A stretch of DNA of 64,000 nt. Origin: Oscillospiraceae bacterium (GTDB taxonomy: Bacteria; Bacillota; Clostridia; Oscillospirales; Oscillospiraceae). Positions within the stretch are counted from its first letter, which is position 1, and each line of letters opens with the position of its first letter. The notes below the pieces were generated by a model that was not told the origin of the DNA, made no database searches, and was given only the letters and a program-made list of their open reading frames with translations. The DNA is taken from positions 81,439 through 145,438 of the forward strand of contig SVLT01000002.1 in assembly GCA_015067845.1 (NCBI GenBank), in the 5' to 3' direction. The translations under genes and the position numbers were made by a program. Shown here piece after piece: positions 35,150 to 43,113 of this stretch.

Positions 35150-37369
35150 ATGTATAATCGCCCCAGAATCAGCCTGGATGGCTTTTGGAAGTTCTCCATT
35201 CCCAACGGCATCGTAGAGACCCGTGTGGTTCCCGGTTCCTATCCCTGCGTCGGTGACTCGGTCTATTTCCGCACCGTGAAGCTGTCCGCCCCCGAAAATG
35301 GGCGGCGCCTGCGGCTGTGCTTTGAAGGCATCGCTTACGAAGGCGACCTGTTCTTCAATGGCACCAAACTGGGCACCATGCTGCCCTACTCTTTCTATGC
35401 CTACGACATCACAGATCTGATAAAAGGCGAGGAAGACAATGAGATCCGTCTGGACCTGAAGGATCTGAACGCCGTTTTCGGTCCCTCCGAGGGTTGGAAG
35501 AGCTTCAGCGGTATCATTCGCTCCGTATTTCTGGAGGAATCCCCCAAGCTTTGCCTGGATGATGTGTTCTTTACTTACTCTTTTACCGAGGGCTACGGCC
35601 AGGCAGACTGCAACCTCGCCATCGCTCTGACCGACGAGGCGAACGATCTGACCATCTCCGCCTCCATCAGCCGTCAGGGCATCCTTTGCTGCCAGACCAG
35701 CACTTTCAGCGCTGCCCGGAAGGATCTGAAGCTGACCGTCACCAAACCCTCCCTCTGGTCCCCCGAAGAGCCCAGCCTGTACGAGCTGGAAGTCCTGCTG
35801 TGCAAGGACGACATTGTGATCGACAGCTATACCTGCAATGTAGGCTTCAAGGATCTTGTCGTCAAGGGCAGCAAGTTCCTGCTCAACGGCAAGGATCTGT
35901 TCATCACCGGCATTTGCCGCCATGATCTGTGGAACGAAGTCGTGGGCTTTACCCAGACTGACGACATGATCGAAACAGACCTGCAGATGATGAAGAACAT
36001 GGGTGTCAACTATGTCCGTCTGGTGCATTATCCCCACGATCGCCGAGTGGTGGAAGCCTGTGACCGGATCGGTCTGCTTTGCAGCGAAGAGCCGGGCCTG
36101 TGGTGGAGCGATCTGAGCAACAAGGAGATCACCACCCGGGCACTGAAGGTGCTGGAGAATGTGATCTACCGGGACCGTAACCATGTCAGTATCGCTTTCT
36201 GGCTGTCCTTCAATGAGTGTATCTTCAACGAAGAATTCCTGCACGATGCCGTCACCACCGCCCGCCGCTGCGATCCCAGCCGTCTGATCTCCGGTGCCAA
36301 CTGCAACGACATTTACGAGACCAAGGAACTCTTTGACAAGTATGATGTGGACTTCTACACCATGCACCCCTATGGCACCGCTCCGGAGCATGTCAATGGC
36401 GGCACTTTGGAGCAGTGCTGCAGAGTGCTGTCCGGCAAGCCTCTGATCTTTACGGAATGGGGCGGTTTCTTTGTTCACGAGAATCCCCATCTGTTTGAAG
36501 AGTTCTGCGAGGTCATGCGCCGTCTGCACAACAACCAGGAGCCGGATCCGGTGCTGGCCGGTATGAGCTACTGGCAGTGGCAGGATATTCCCGAGGCACA
36601 GCGCGGCATGCCCGCCTGTTATGAAGGCATTCTGATCGAAGGCCTTGTGTCTATGGACCGGGAGCCCAAGACCAACTTCTACACCTATATGCACTTCCTG
36701 GAGCAACTGAAGCGACCCGCAGTGCAGAGAGTGCCCGTATTCACTCCCGTAGGCGGCGGCTCTTCCGATCAGGCTTATACGCCCATCCCCCTGCCCCGTC
36801 CCGAAAAGGATGTATGGGATGACGCCATTGCCGCATCCCTGCCCATGCCGGGCTATCATCACAAGAAAAACCGCCGTATTACTGTCGGTCCCGCTCTGCC
36901 CAAACCCGTTCCCCAGCTGGGCGCACTGATCACCGACCTGCCTGCTGGCAGACCCGCCGTGGTAGGTGCAAATTCCGGTAGTCTGGATGTGCCCGTGAAC
37001 ATAGCCGTCAAAGCTCTTTGGTTCATTGGCCAGGCTACTATGGGTAAGGGATATCCTACCAATGGCATCCGTGGAACAGAATATGGCTCCTATGTCATCC
37101 ACTATGCCGACGATACCCAACAGATCATCCCCCTGCGGGACGGCGAGGAATCCGCCACCGTCTTCGGTCTGATCGGCCCCACCGCCTTCGACCCCAGAGC
37201 CGCCAAAACATCCCGTGCATTCACCATCGACTACGACCGCAACTGGGAAGTTTACCATGCCGGTCTTCTCCGCGTCTGCTGTGAAGAAAAGGTCATTGAA
37301 AGCATTCACATCACGGTAACCGATCCTGATTACTATCTGCTGGTCTATGGCATCACCGCCGAGGCTTGA
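35150..37369 (+). CDS. GH2-family glycoside hydrolase
   Basis: 739 aa with a perfect site (AAGGAGG). Domains: sugar-binding jelly roll (~1-130), immunoglobulin-like (~135-235), TIM barrel (~240-560) and a C-terminal extension (~570-739). The catalytic acid/base is E356 (WLSFNEC) and the nucleophile E436 (LIFTEWGG). GH2 includes beta-galactosidases, beta-glucuronidases, beta-mannosidases and arabinosidases; the substrate is not clear from motifs. No signal peptide is seen, so it is cytoplasmic. GC content and codon use are closer to the core than the flanking AT-rich fragments. It is followed by the GDPD-like gene on the same transcript. Confidence 0.88.
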   Translation: MYNRPRISLDGFWKFSIPNGIVETRVVPGSYPCVGDSVYFRTVKLSAPENGRRLRLCFEGIAYEGDLFFNGTKLGTMLPYSFYAYDITDLIKGEEDNEIRLDLKDLNAVFGPSEGWKSFSGIIRSVFLEESPKLCLDDVFFTYSFTEGYGQADCNLAIALTDEANDLTISASISRQGILCCQTSTFSAARKDLKLTVTKPSLWSPEEPSLYELEVLLCKDDIVIDSYTCNVGFKDLVVKGSKFLLNGKDLFITGICRHDLWNEVVGFTQTDDMIETDLQMMKNMGVNYVRLVHYPHDRRVVEACDRIGLLCSEEPGLWWSDLSNKEITTRALKVLENVIYRDRNHVSIAFWLSFNECIFNEEFLHDAVTTARRCDPSRLISGANCNDIYETKELFDKYDVDFYTMHPYGTAPEHVNGGTLEQCCRVLSGKPLIFTEWGGFFVHENPHLFEEFCEVMRRLHNNQEPDPVLAGMSYWQWQDIPEAQRGMPACYEGILIEGLVSMDREPKTNFYTYMHFLEQLKRPAVQRVPVFTPVGGGSSDQAYTPIPLPRPEKDVWDDAIAASLPMPGYHHKKNRRITVGPALPKPVPQLGALITDLPAGRPAVVGANSGSLDVPVNIAVKALWFIGQATMGKGYPTNGIRGTEYGSYVIHYADDTQQIIPLRDGEESATVFGLIGPTAFDPRAAKTSRAFTIDYDRNWEVYHAGLLRVCCEEKVIESIHITVTDPDYYLLVYGITAEA

Positions 37370-37397
37370 TTCCATCATCGTATAGGGAGCTGACTTT

Positions 37398-38351
37398 ATG
37401 CGGACAGAAACTATGATGCAGGATCCCAGCCGTTTTGTACCAGCGTGGAAGGATGCCTACGCCCCTGCGCCCGGAATGCTGGATTTTGAAGAAAAGTGGT
37501 CCGCATTCCACGATCCTCACGGACGTTTGATGGTCTGCGCGCATCGCGGTGATATCAACATCTATTACCCCGAAAATTCTCTGGAAGGTTTTCTTTCTGC
37601 CATTCTCGCAGGTGCGGATATGTTGGAAGCGGATCTGCAAACCACCGCTGACGGTCAGATTGTGATCATGCACGATTCCACTCTGACCCGCACCACCAAT
37701 CTGACCGCCCTGCGCCGAGCCGGCGAAAACTGGATGCCCGACTCCGACATTATCGCAGACTGGACTCTCGAACAGATCCGTCGGCTACGGCTGGTCACTG
37801 TGGAGGGAGAGGTTACTGAGTTCGCCGTTCCTACCTTACGGGAACTGCTGTCTCTAGCAAAAGACAGGGTGTTCCTTACATTGGACAAGACAGACCGCTT
37901 CCGTTGGGAGGATGTTTACCGCATGGTCCGGGAATTCGATGCTTTCCGCACAGTGTTGATTCCCTACAACTATCCTTTGGATACCGTTCTGCAGATTCAG
38001 GCACAGGCTCAGGTAGATGCCGGAATCAACATGCCATTCTTCGCAAGTGTGGTCATTGGCAACGGCATCTGGTCCCCGGAAAAGCTGGAGGAAGCCAGCC
38101 ACTTCCTCCAGAAACACCAAATGTCCCCCATCCTGCGGGGCGGCTATCACAATCTGAACGATGTTTCCCGACTGAAACCGATCATAAGCCGCTTCCGCGC
38201 CACACACCGGATTTATGCCGAGTCCATGGGTGCGGAGCGGGATTGCCCCGCAGTCTGGGCATCCATGCTGGATATGGGTTACAGTATCTTTATGGGCAAC
38301 CGTCTTTACGACCTGCTCACCATTGTTAAGACCCGCCACTTCTCTGGATAA
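37398..38351 (+). CDS. Glycerophosphodiester phosphodiesterase-family protein
   Basis: 317 aa with GGGAG upstream. The GDPD signature is complete: CAHRGD, YYPENSLEGF, E-A-D in MLEADLQTT, DGQIVIMHDSTLTRTTN. GDPDs cleave glycerophosphodiesters to glycerol 3-phosphate and an alcohol. Here it is cotranscribed with a GH2 enzyme, so it may instead act on a sugar- or polyol-linked phosphodiester, or be a moonlighting lyase-like member. There is no signal peptide. Confidence 0.85.
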   Translation: MRTETMMQDPSRFVPAWKDAYAPAPGMLDFEEKWSAFHDPHGRLMVCAHRGDINIYYPENSLEGFLSAILAGADMLEADLQTTADGQIVIMHDSTLTRTTNLTALRRAGENWMPDSDIIADWTLEQIRRLRLVTVEGEVTEFAVPTLRELLSLAKDRVFLTLDKTDRFRWEDVYRMVREFDAFRTVLIPYNYPLDTVLQIQAQAQVDAGINMPFFASVVIGNGIWSPEKLEEASHFLQKHQMSPILRGGYHNLNDVSRLKPIISRFRATHRIYAESMGAERDCPAVWASMLDMGYSIFMGNRLYDLLTIVKTRHFSG

Positions 38352-38442
38352 TTTCCCCACAGCATTCCTTTCTATCATGGATTGATAATCCTATTGCTTG
38401 GATTTTTCTTCTGTTGCGAATTTTTTCTTGAACACGAAATAC

Positions 38443-38499
38443 ACTCCCCATAGTGTTGTCCCATAATTATAGTTATTATGAGACCACACTATGGGGAGT
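38443..38499. repeat. 57-bp near-perfect palindrome
   Basis: Arms ACTCCCCATAGTGTTGT and its complement (one mismatch in 17) enclose a loop that itself pairs (CATAAT / ATTATG), so almost the whole 57 bp can fold. It follows the GDPD gene and precedes an AT-rich acetyltransferase gene. It has no T-tail, so it is more like a mobile-element end or MITE remnant than a plain terminator. Confidence 0.6.
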
Positions 38500-38568
38500 A
38501 CATCAGTATACCCTCTTCGTCCATTTTAGAGAATTGGGGAATAAGAATTTGGTGAGGAGATATTAAAA

Positions 38569-39009
38569 ATGATAACTTTGCAACCTGTCACAAAGGATAA
38601 TTATAATGAGTGTCTGGATTTAAAACGAGAAAAGACAGATTTTGTCGGTGATGCTTATGCGGTATTAGCCGATGCGTATATATATCGAGACACTTCACTT
38701 GCATATGCAATATACCTCGATGATAACATCATAGGATTAGTTATTTTGGATGCATGTGAAAAGAATCAATTATATAAGTTTACAGATTTATTTATTGCAG
38801 ATGATTACAGAAATAAAGGCTATGGCGAAGATGTGGTAAAAACAATAATAAAACACTTTAAATCAAAAAACGCAAAATCGATTCAGATGCAGGTTCATAA
38901 ATCAAATGAAGTGGCGATGCATATTTATCAAAAATGCGGTTTTTCGATTAACATGGTCTCGCCGTGGGATGATGATTTTTGGATAATGGAAATGTCATTA
39001 GACCGATAA
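38569..39009 (+). CDS. GNAT-family N-acetyltransferase
   Basis: 146 aa, preceded by GGTGAGGAGA. The acetyl-CoA binding motif DDYRNKGYGEDVV (R/Q-x-x-G-x-G/A) and the C-terminal YQKCGF segment are typical. Substrate unknown; small GNATs often modify amino groups of antibiotics, polyamines or proteins. Its DNA is much more AT-rich than the genes on either side, pointing to recent acquisition. Confidence 0.85.
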   Translation: MITLQPVTKDNYNECLDLKREKTDFVGDAYAVLADAYIYRDTSLAYAIYLDDNIIGLVILDACEKNQLYKFTDLFIADDYRNKGYGEDVVKTIIKHFKSKNAKSIQMQVHKSNEVAMHIYQKCGFSINMVSPWDDDFWIMEMSLDR

Positions 39010-39032
39010 ATCCCAATTTACTCGAACAGATT

Positions 39033-39060
39033 AGGAGCAGGACCTGCGGGTCCTGCTCCT
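39033..39060 (+). terminator. Stem-loop after GNAT gene
   Basis: A 12-bp perfect stem (AGGAGCAGGACC / GGTCCTGCTCCT) with a 4-nt loop stands 23 nt after the GNAT stop. The T-tail is weak. Confidence 0.6.
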
Positions 39061-39061
39061 C

Positions 39062-39595
39062 TTGATTCTGGGGTCATCATGGAAGCCACAAAATTTGCTC
39101 AATGGCATGATTCTCGTCGACAAGCAGTTACAAAGTCTGCGAAGAAATACCCGAGGGAGCAAAGATAAATATGCCCTACTACCCACCAAGAATGGCAAGG
39201 AACGCACCATCACCGCAGCACCCTTTGTGCTGGATCTGCTTTGGAAAACCAAGCAGGCACAGGATGCAAACCGGAAATCTTGCGGCAATGTATTCCGGGA
39301 AAACGGTCTGATCTTCACGGACCCGGTCGGTAACCGTGTGACGCCCCAGGCCCTCTACCGGGCATTCAAGCTAGTGGTGACGGAACTTGGGATGAAGGAT
39401 GTCAGATTCCACGATCTCCGCCATTCTTATGCAGTTATTTCCCTCAAATCCGGCGACGATGTAAAGACCGTGCAGGAAAATTTGGAACACGCAACCGCAT
39501 CTTTTACTCTGGATACCTATGGACATGTTACCGAAAAAATGAAGCGTGACAGTGCCGACAGAATGCAGGCTTTCATCCAGTCTGTGCGTTCATAA
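39062..39595 (+). pseudogene. Tyrosine recombinase (integrase) 3' fragment
   Basis: About 170 residues cover only the C-terminal part of the catalytic domain. The second-Arg box FHDLRHSYA and the nucleophile Tyr in LDTYGHVTEKM are intact. The N-terminal arm, the core-binding domain and the first catalytic Arg are missing and are not found upstream. There is no good start codon. The fragment ends 120 bp from the 3' end of tRNA-Gln, the classic position of an integrase gene of a tRNA-targeting element. Confidence 0.75.
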
Positions 39596-39680
39596 GGGAA
39601 AACATAAGGGAAACAAGAAAACCGCCTCTAAAATTCAATACATTCCGAATCTCAAAAGCGGCAAAAAACAAAAAAGAAAC

Positions 39681-39704
39681 CCCGGAATTCCGAAGAATTC
39701 CGGG
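39681..39704 (-). terminator. Terminator of tRNA-Gln(CUG)
   Basis: A 10-bp stem (CCCGGAATTC / GAATTCCGGG) with a UUCG loop on the minus strand is followed by a T-rich run. It lies just beyond the CCA end of the tRNA. Confidence 0.85.
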
Positions 39705-39714
39705 TGATTCCAAT

Positions 39715-39787
39715 GGCAGAGGATGAGGGATTCGAACCCCCGCAAACGGAGTCAGAGTCCGGTGTGCTACCGTTACACAAATCCTCT
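39715..39787 (-). tRNA. tRNA-Gln (anticodon CUG)
   Basis: Minus strand, 73 nt including the encoded CCA. The acceptor stem AGAGGAT pairs fully with ATCCTCT. The D-arm, the T-arm with TTCGAAT and the discriminator G73 are present. The anticodon loop CTCTGAC gives CUG, reading CAG codons. Its 3' end faces the integrase fragment, so it is a likely old attachment site. Confidence 0.9.
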
Positions 39788-39887
39788 ATATGTGCAGCGC
39801 TACTGCGCCAGGCACGTTGCTTATTATACCCATTTCGCAGAAAAAGTCAAGCACTTTTTGCAAAATTTTGAAAAATATTTTCCGAAA

Positions 39888-39920
39888 GTTCCCCGGGCAA
39901 AAACAGCTTGCCCGGGGAAC
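39888..39920 (-). terminator. Terminator of GH13 operon
   Basis: A 13-bp perfect stem (GTTCCCCGGGCAA and complement) with a 7-nt loop lies 8 nt after the GH13 stop on the minus strand. The following tail is moderately T-rich. Confidence 0.7.
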
Positions 39921-39927
39921 CGGCATC

Positions 39928-41487
39928 TTATTCTGCAGGGGACAGGATGGTGAAGCTCTGGCTGTCCAAAACCAGGGTATTTCCCCGGATCCGGCTGTGG
40001 CCCAGGGTATAGACGGGTGCATATGCGCCGTCCAATTCCAGGGTCAGCGCTTCCCTGCCGGGATTCACAGCCACCAGCAATCTTCCCCGCTTATAGGCAA
40101 ACAGACGGCTGCCGGCCTCGGCGGAATAGACAGCGAAGGGACTGCAATTGGACAGATCCTCCCGGCTCCGCCGCAGGGCGATGAGGCCCCGGACGAAATT
40201 CAGCATGGAATCGGGATCCGCCTCCTGGGCCGCCACGGTGGGCGCATCCGCCGCCGGATCTACCGGCAGGTACAGCTTTTCTTCTTCGGCCCCGGAGAAT
40301 CCAAGATTCTTGCTGTTGTCCCACTGCATGGGCGTCCGGGAACCGGTGCGGTGATAGCCGCCCTCCTTGGTGGGCAGCCAGCGGTAGCGCATGCCGATCT
40401 CATCACCGTAGTAGATGTAAGGCGCACCGGGCATGGTCAGGATCATGGCGTAGGCCAGCCGCCGCTCCCGGTCATTCAGGTTGAAGGAGGCCCGCTTGGT
40501 ATCGTGGTTGCCGGTGATCATGCAGCGCTGGCCCAGATCCTTCCAGGCATCGTAGGGATAATCCCGCAGGAAGCCGGTGATGTCCGCATCGGACTCCAGC
40601 TTGAAATAGCTGTTGTCGGACAGGATATTGCCCTTTTTATCAAGCTGATAGAAGCGCATGAGCCGGTTATAGCCGTTGCCGCCCCAATCCAGCATGAAGT
40701 CCATATCAAAGCCGCAGCCCAGGGCCTGCTCCGGGTTGTTCCACTCGGAAACCAGGGCCGCCTCGGGATATTCGGCATGGATGGCGCCGGCAATATCCTT
40801 CCACACTTCCATGGTGGCCGACTTGGTGCCGTGGTCATTTTTCACCAGGGAGTCGGCCATATCCACCCGGAAGCCGTCGCACCCCCGGTCCAGCCAGTAG
40901 CGCATGATGTCCTTCATGGCTTCCCGGTTGGCCAGAGGGCCGGGGGCATCGATGGGCTGCTGCCAGGAGGGATCGTGAATGTCCCGATAGCCGTAATTCA
41001 GGGCCGGCTGGCACTTGAAGAAATTGATGATGTAGGCGGCATCCCGGGGATGTTCGCCGCCGATAAAGGGCATGCCGTCACCGCCGCAGAAGGCATTGGC
41101 GGTCCAGATGTAGCGGTCGGAGAATTGATTCTCCTCCTCCCGGGCGCTTTCCAGAAACCAGGGGTGAGTCTCGCTGGTATGGCCGGGGACCAGATCCAGC
41201 AGAATGCGGATGCCCAGCTTGTGGGCCTCCTCAAACAGCCGCACCAGGTCTTCCTCGGTGCCGTAACGCTGGGCCACCTTTTTGTGATCCCGGATATCGT
41301 ATCCGGCATCCCGGAAGGGGGAATCATAGCATGGATTCATCCACACGGCATTACAGCCCAGGCTCTTGATGTAAGGTAATTTTTCGATGATGCCGTTGAA
41401 ATCGCCGATCCCGTCCCCATTGGTATCCCGGAAGGACTGGGGATAGATCTCATAAAACACGGCATCTTTCAGCCAGCTTGCGGCCAT
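39928..41487 (-). CDS. GH13 alpha-glucosidase / oligo-1,6-glucosidase-like
   Basis: 519 aa starting after GGAGG. Alpha-amylase-family motifs: YPQSFRDTNGDGIGDFNGI, nucleophile D209 (GFRVDMAD), acid/base E248 (LVSEWN), transition-state Asp D329 (TGNHDT). The first motif is the usual signature of oligo-1,6-glucosidase and related alpha-glucosidases of the GH13 family. No signal peptide is present, so it cleaves imported malto- or isomalto-oligosaccharides. It is the last gene of a tight three-gene operon with DUF5662 and AEC transporter genes. Confidence 0.88.
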   Translation of the reverse strand: MAASWLKDAVFYEIYPQSFRDTNGDGIGDFNGIIEKLPYIKSLGCNAVWMNPCYDSPFRDAGYDIRDHKKVAQRYGTEEDLVRLFEEAHKLGIRILLDLVPGHTSETHPWFLESAREEENQFSDRYIWTANAFCGGDGMPFIGGEHPRDAAYIINFFKCQPALNYGYRDIHDPSWQQPIDAPGPLANREAMKDIMRYWLDRGCDGFRVDMADSLVKNDHGTKSATMEVWKDIAGAIHAEYPEAALVSEWNNPEQALGCGFDMDFMLDWGGNGYNRLMRFYQLDKKGNILSDNSYFKLESDADITGFLRDYPYDAWKDLGQRCMITGNHDTKRASFNLNDRERRLAYAMILTMPGAPYIYYGDEIGMRYRWLPTKEGGYHRTGSRTPMQWDNSKNLGFSGAEEEKLYLPVDPAADAPTVAAQEADPDSMLNFVRGLIALRRSREDLSNCSPFAVYSAEAGSRLFAYKRGRLLVAVNPGREALTLELDGAYAPVYTLGHSRIRGNTLVLDSQSFTILSPAE

Positions 41488-41490
41488 TGG

Positions 41491-42045
41491 TTATTCCTCC
41501 GTTTCCCAAGGGAAGGGTCTCCCCTGCAGTACATGGTCTTTGATGTGGCGGAATGTGTAATCTTCCCCCGAATCCCGGAGCATGGACAGCAGATAATCCA
41601 GCTCCCGGAGGGTCTTGGGGTGCATCCGCACCCGTTCTTTGCCCTTGTGGAGATACTCCAGGGCAGAGCCGTCGGTATATCTGTCGCCCTGGTAGATCTT
41701 GCAGGCGGCGATGCGGTCCATAACCATCTCCACCAGGTATTTCCGGGGCATGGGCACCGGTTCATAATGATGGCTCACCAGGCTCAGGTCCGTCCAGTAT
41801 TCCCAATGGTGCCGGTTCCGGCCTTTGTGGTGCATCCAGGATTCGGAGTAGCCTTTTTCCATCCGCTCGGCGGAATTGGGGCTGAATGTTCCCTGGTAAT
41901 ATCGGGCGCCCACCCGGAATTCCGTGGGCGAATACTTGGAAAGGTCATGGGTCAGGCCCTGCCAGTAGAGGCCCACCTTGAAGCACCCCCGCCGCACTTC
42001 CCAGCGGTGGTGGGTAATGGTTTTGAAATGCTGCCATGCTTTCAT
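41491..42045 (-). CDS. DUF5662-family protein
   Basis: 184 aa with a GGGAGG site overlapping the end of the AEC gene. The THDLSKYSPTEF and HHKGRNRHHWEYW segments hold His/Asp residues arranged much as in HD-type metal hydrolases, and match the DUF5662 family common in Clostridia. Function unknown. The spacing of 3-4 nt to both neighbours shows cotranscription but does not explain the role. Confidence 0.65.
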   Translation of the reverse strand: MKAWQHFKTITHHRWEVRRGCFKVGLYWQGLTHDLSKYSPTEFRVGARYYQGTFSPNSAERMEKGYSESWMHHKGRNRHHWEYWTDLSLVSHHYEPVPMPRKYLVEMVMDRIAACKIYQGDRYTDGSALEYLHKGKERVRMHPKTLRELDYLLSMLRDSGEDYTFRHIKDHVLQGRPFPWETEE

Positions 42046-42049
42046 TGGC

Positions 42050-42997
42050 TCAGCCTCCCGTCAACTGCGTCAGCAGTGCATACATCAGCGGCACCGTGAT
42101 GACCGCACCCACATGGGAGATCATGGCCATGGAGGCGCCGGGTTTGGTATCGCCGCCGTAAGCGGCGGTGAAGATCACCGTGTTCATACCCAGGGCCGCG
42201 CCGAAGGCGATCAGGACCATGGTCAGCACCCGATGGTCACCTCCCAGGAAATAGACCACCGCCACCAAAACAGCCGGCAGCACCGTCAGCCGCAGGAAGG
42301 TCATGACGTACACCTTCTTGTCCTGCAGCAATTCCTTCCAATCATATCCGCCGATGATGAAACCGGTCAGGATCATGGCCACGGGGCCCATGCAGGCAGA
42401 AAGGTCATTGAGGGTCTCCTCCACAAAGAACGGCAGGAACTTGCCGATGCCCGTCAGGCCCACCACGGCGCCGGCCAGCATACCGATGATCACCGGGTTC
42501 AGCAGACGCTTCAGCGGGTTGGACTTTTTCGCGCCGGCGGGCATCATCTGCCCCATGCCCCACAGATAAGCGGTCAGATTGATGGGCAGGGTGAACAGCA
42601 AATAAGGATACAGATATTCCTGGCCCAGGATCTGGGGCACCACGGAATTACCCAGGTAACCGTAATTGGCAAAAACCAGGGCATAGCGGTAAATGCCCCG
42701 GTTCTTCCCATCCCGGCACAGCAGGCAGCTCAGCGGATACCCCATCAGCAAACTGATGGCGATGCACAGAATGCTGAAGAGGGTGAAGCGGTAATTGGCC
42801 GTCAGGGATTCCACCGTGCAGTAGGTCATGAAGGTCACAAAGACCTGAGCGGGCATAAAAATGTAATTTTCAACTTTGGAAAGAACAATGCCGGTGTTCT
42901 TGGGGGCCACGTTGCATTTGCTCACCAAAAAACCGATGAACACGAACAAAAACATGGTGACCATGGGATTCAGCGTTGCGATAAAAGTATCGATCAT
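42050..42997 (-). CDS. AEC-family (auxin efflux carrier) transporter
   Basis: 315 aa with about ten hydrophobic segments. Matches the AEC/membrane transport family: NPMVTMFLFVFIGFLVSKCNVAP at the start, the GYLGNSVVPQILG turn in the middle, and AALGMNTVIFTAAYGGD near the C-terminus. Bacterial members export organic acids or amino acids such as malate or malonate. The substrate here is unknown. Confidence 0.85.
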   Translation of the reverse strand: MIDTFIATLNPMVTMFLFVFIGFLVSKCNVAPKNTGIVLSKVENYIFMPAQVFVTFMTYCTVESLTANYRFTLFSILCIAISLLMGYPLSCLLCRDGKNRGIYRYALVFANYGYLGNSVVPQILGQEYLYPYLLFTLPINLTAYLWGMGQMMPAGAKKSNPLKRLLNPVIIGMLAGAVVGLTGIGKFLPFFVEETLNDLSACMGPVAMILTGFIIGGYDWKELLQDKKVYVMTFLRLTVLPAVLVAVVYFLGGDHRVLTMVLIAFGAALGMNTVIFTAAYGGDTKPGASMAMISHVGAVITVPLMYALLTQLTGG

Positions 42998-43080
42998 TCA
43001 AACACATCCTTTTCTGCCGTACATATTACCACGGCGGGAAACAGAAGTCAACGAAGGTGGGAATTTTGCAAAAAGCAAAA

Positions 43081-43110
43081 TTTTCCCGGAAGCCGCGGCT
43101 TCCGGGAAAA
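43081..43110 (-). terminator. Terminator of the pot operon
   Basis: A 30-bp perfect palindrome (TTTTCCCGGAAGCCG and complement, no loop bases unpaired beyond the turn) directly follows potCD, with T-rich sequence after it on the minus strand. It separates potCD from the AEC gene. Confidence 0.8.
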
Positions 43111-43113
43111 AGG

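Noticed and set aside
35057..37378. 773-aa open frame on the minus strand
   Set aside because: It is the complement of the GH2 gene, has low-complexity residue use and no ribosome binding site; the plus-strand frame has complete GH2 domains and catalytic motifs.
39062..39595. Functional integrase
   Set aside because: Only the C-terminal part remains; the first catalytic Arg and DNA-binding domains are absent.
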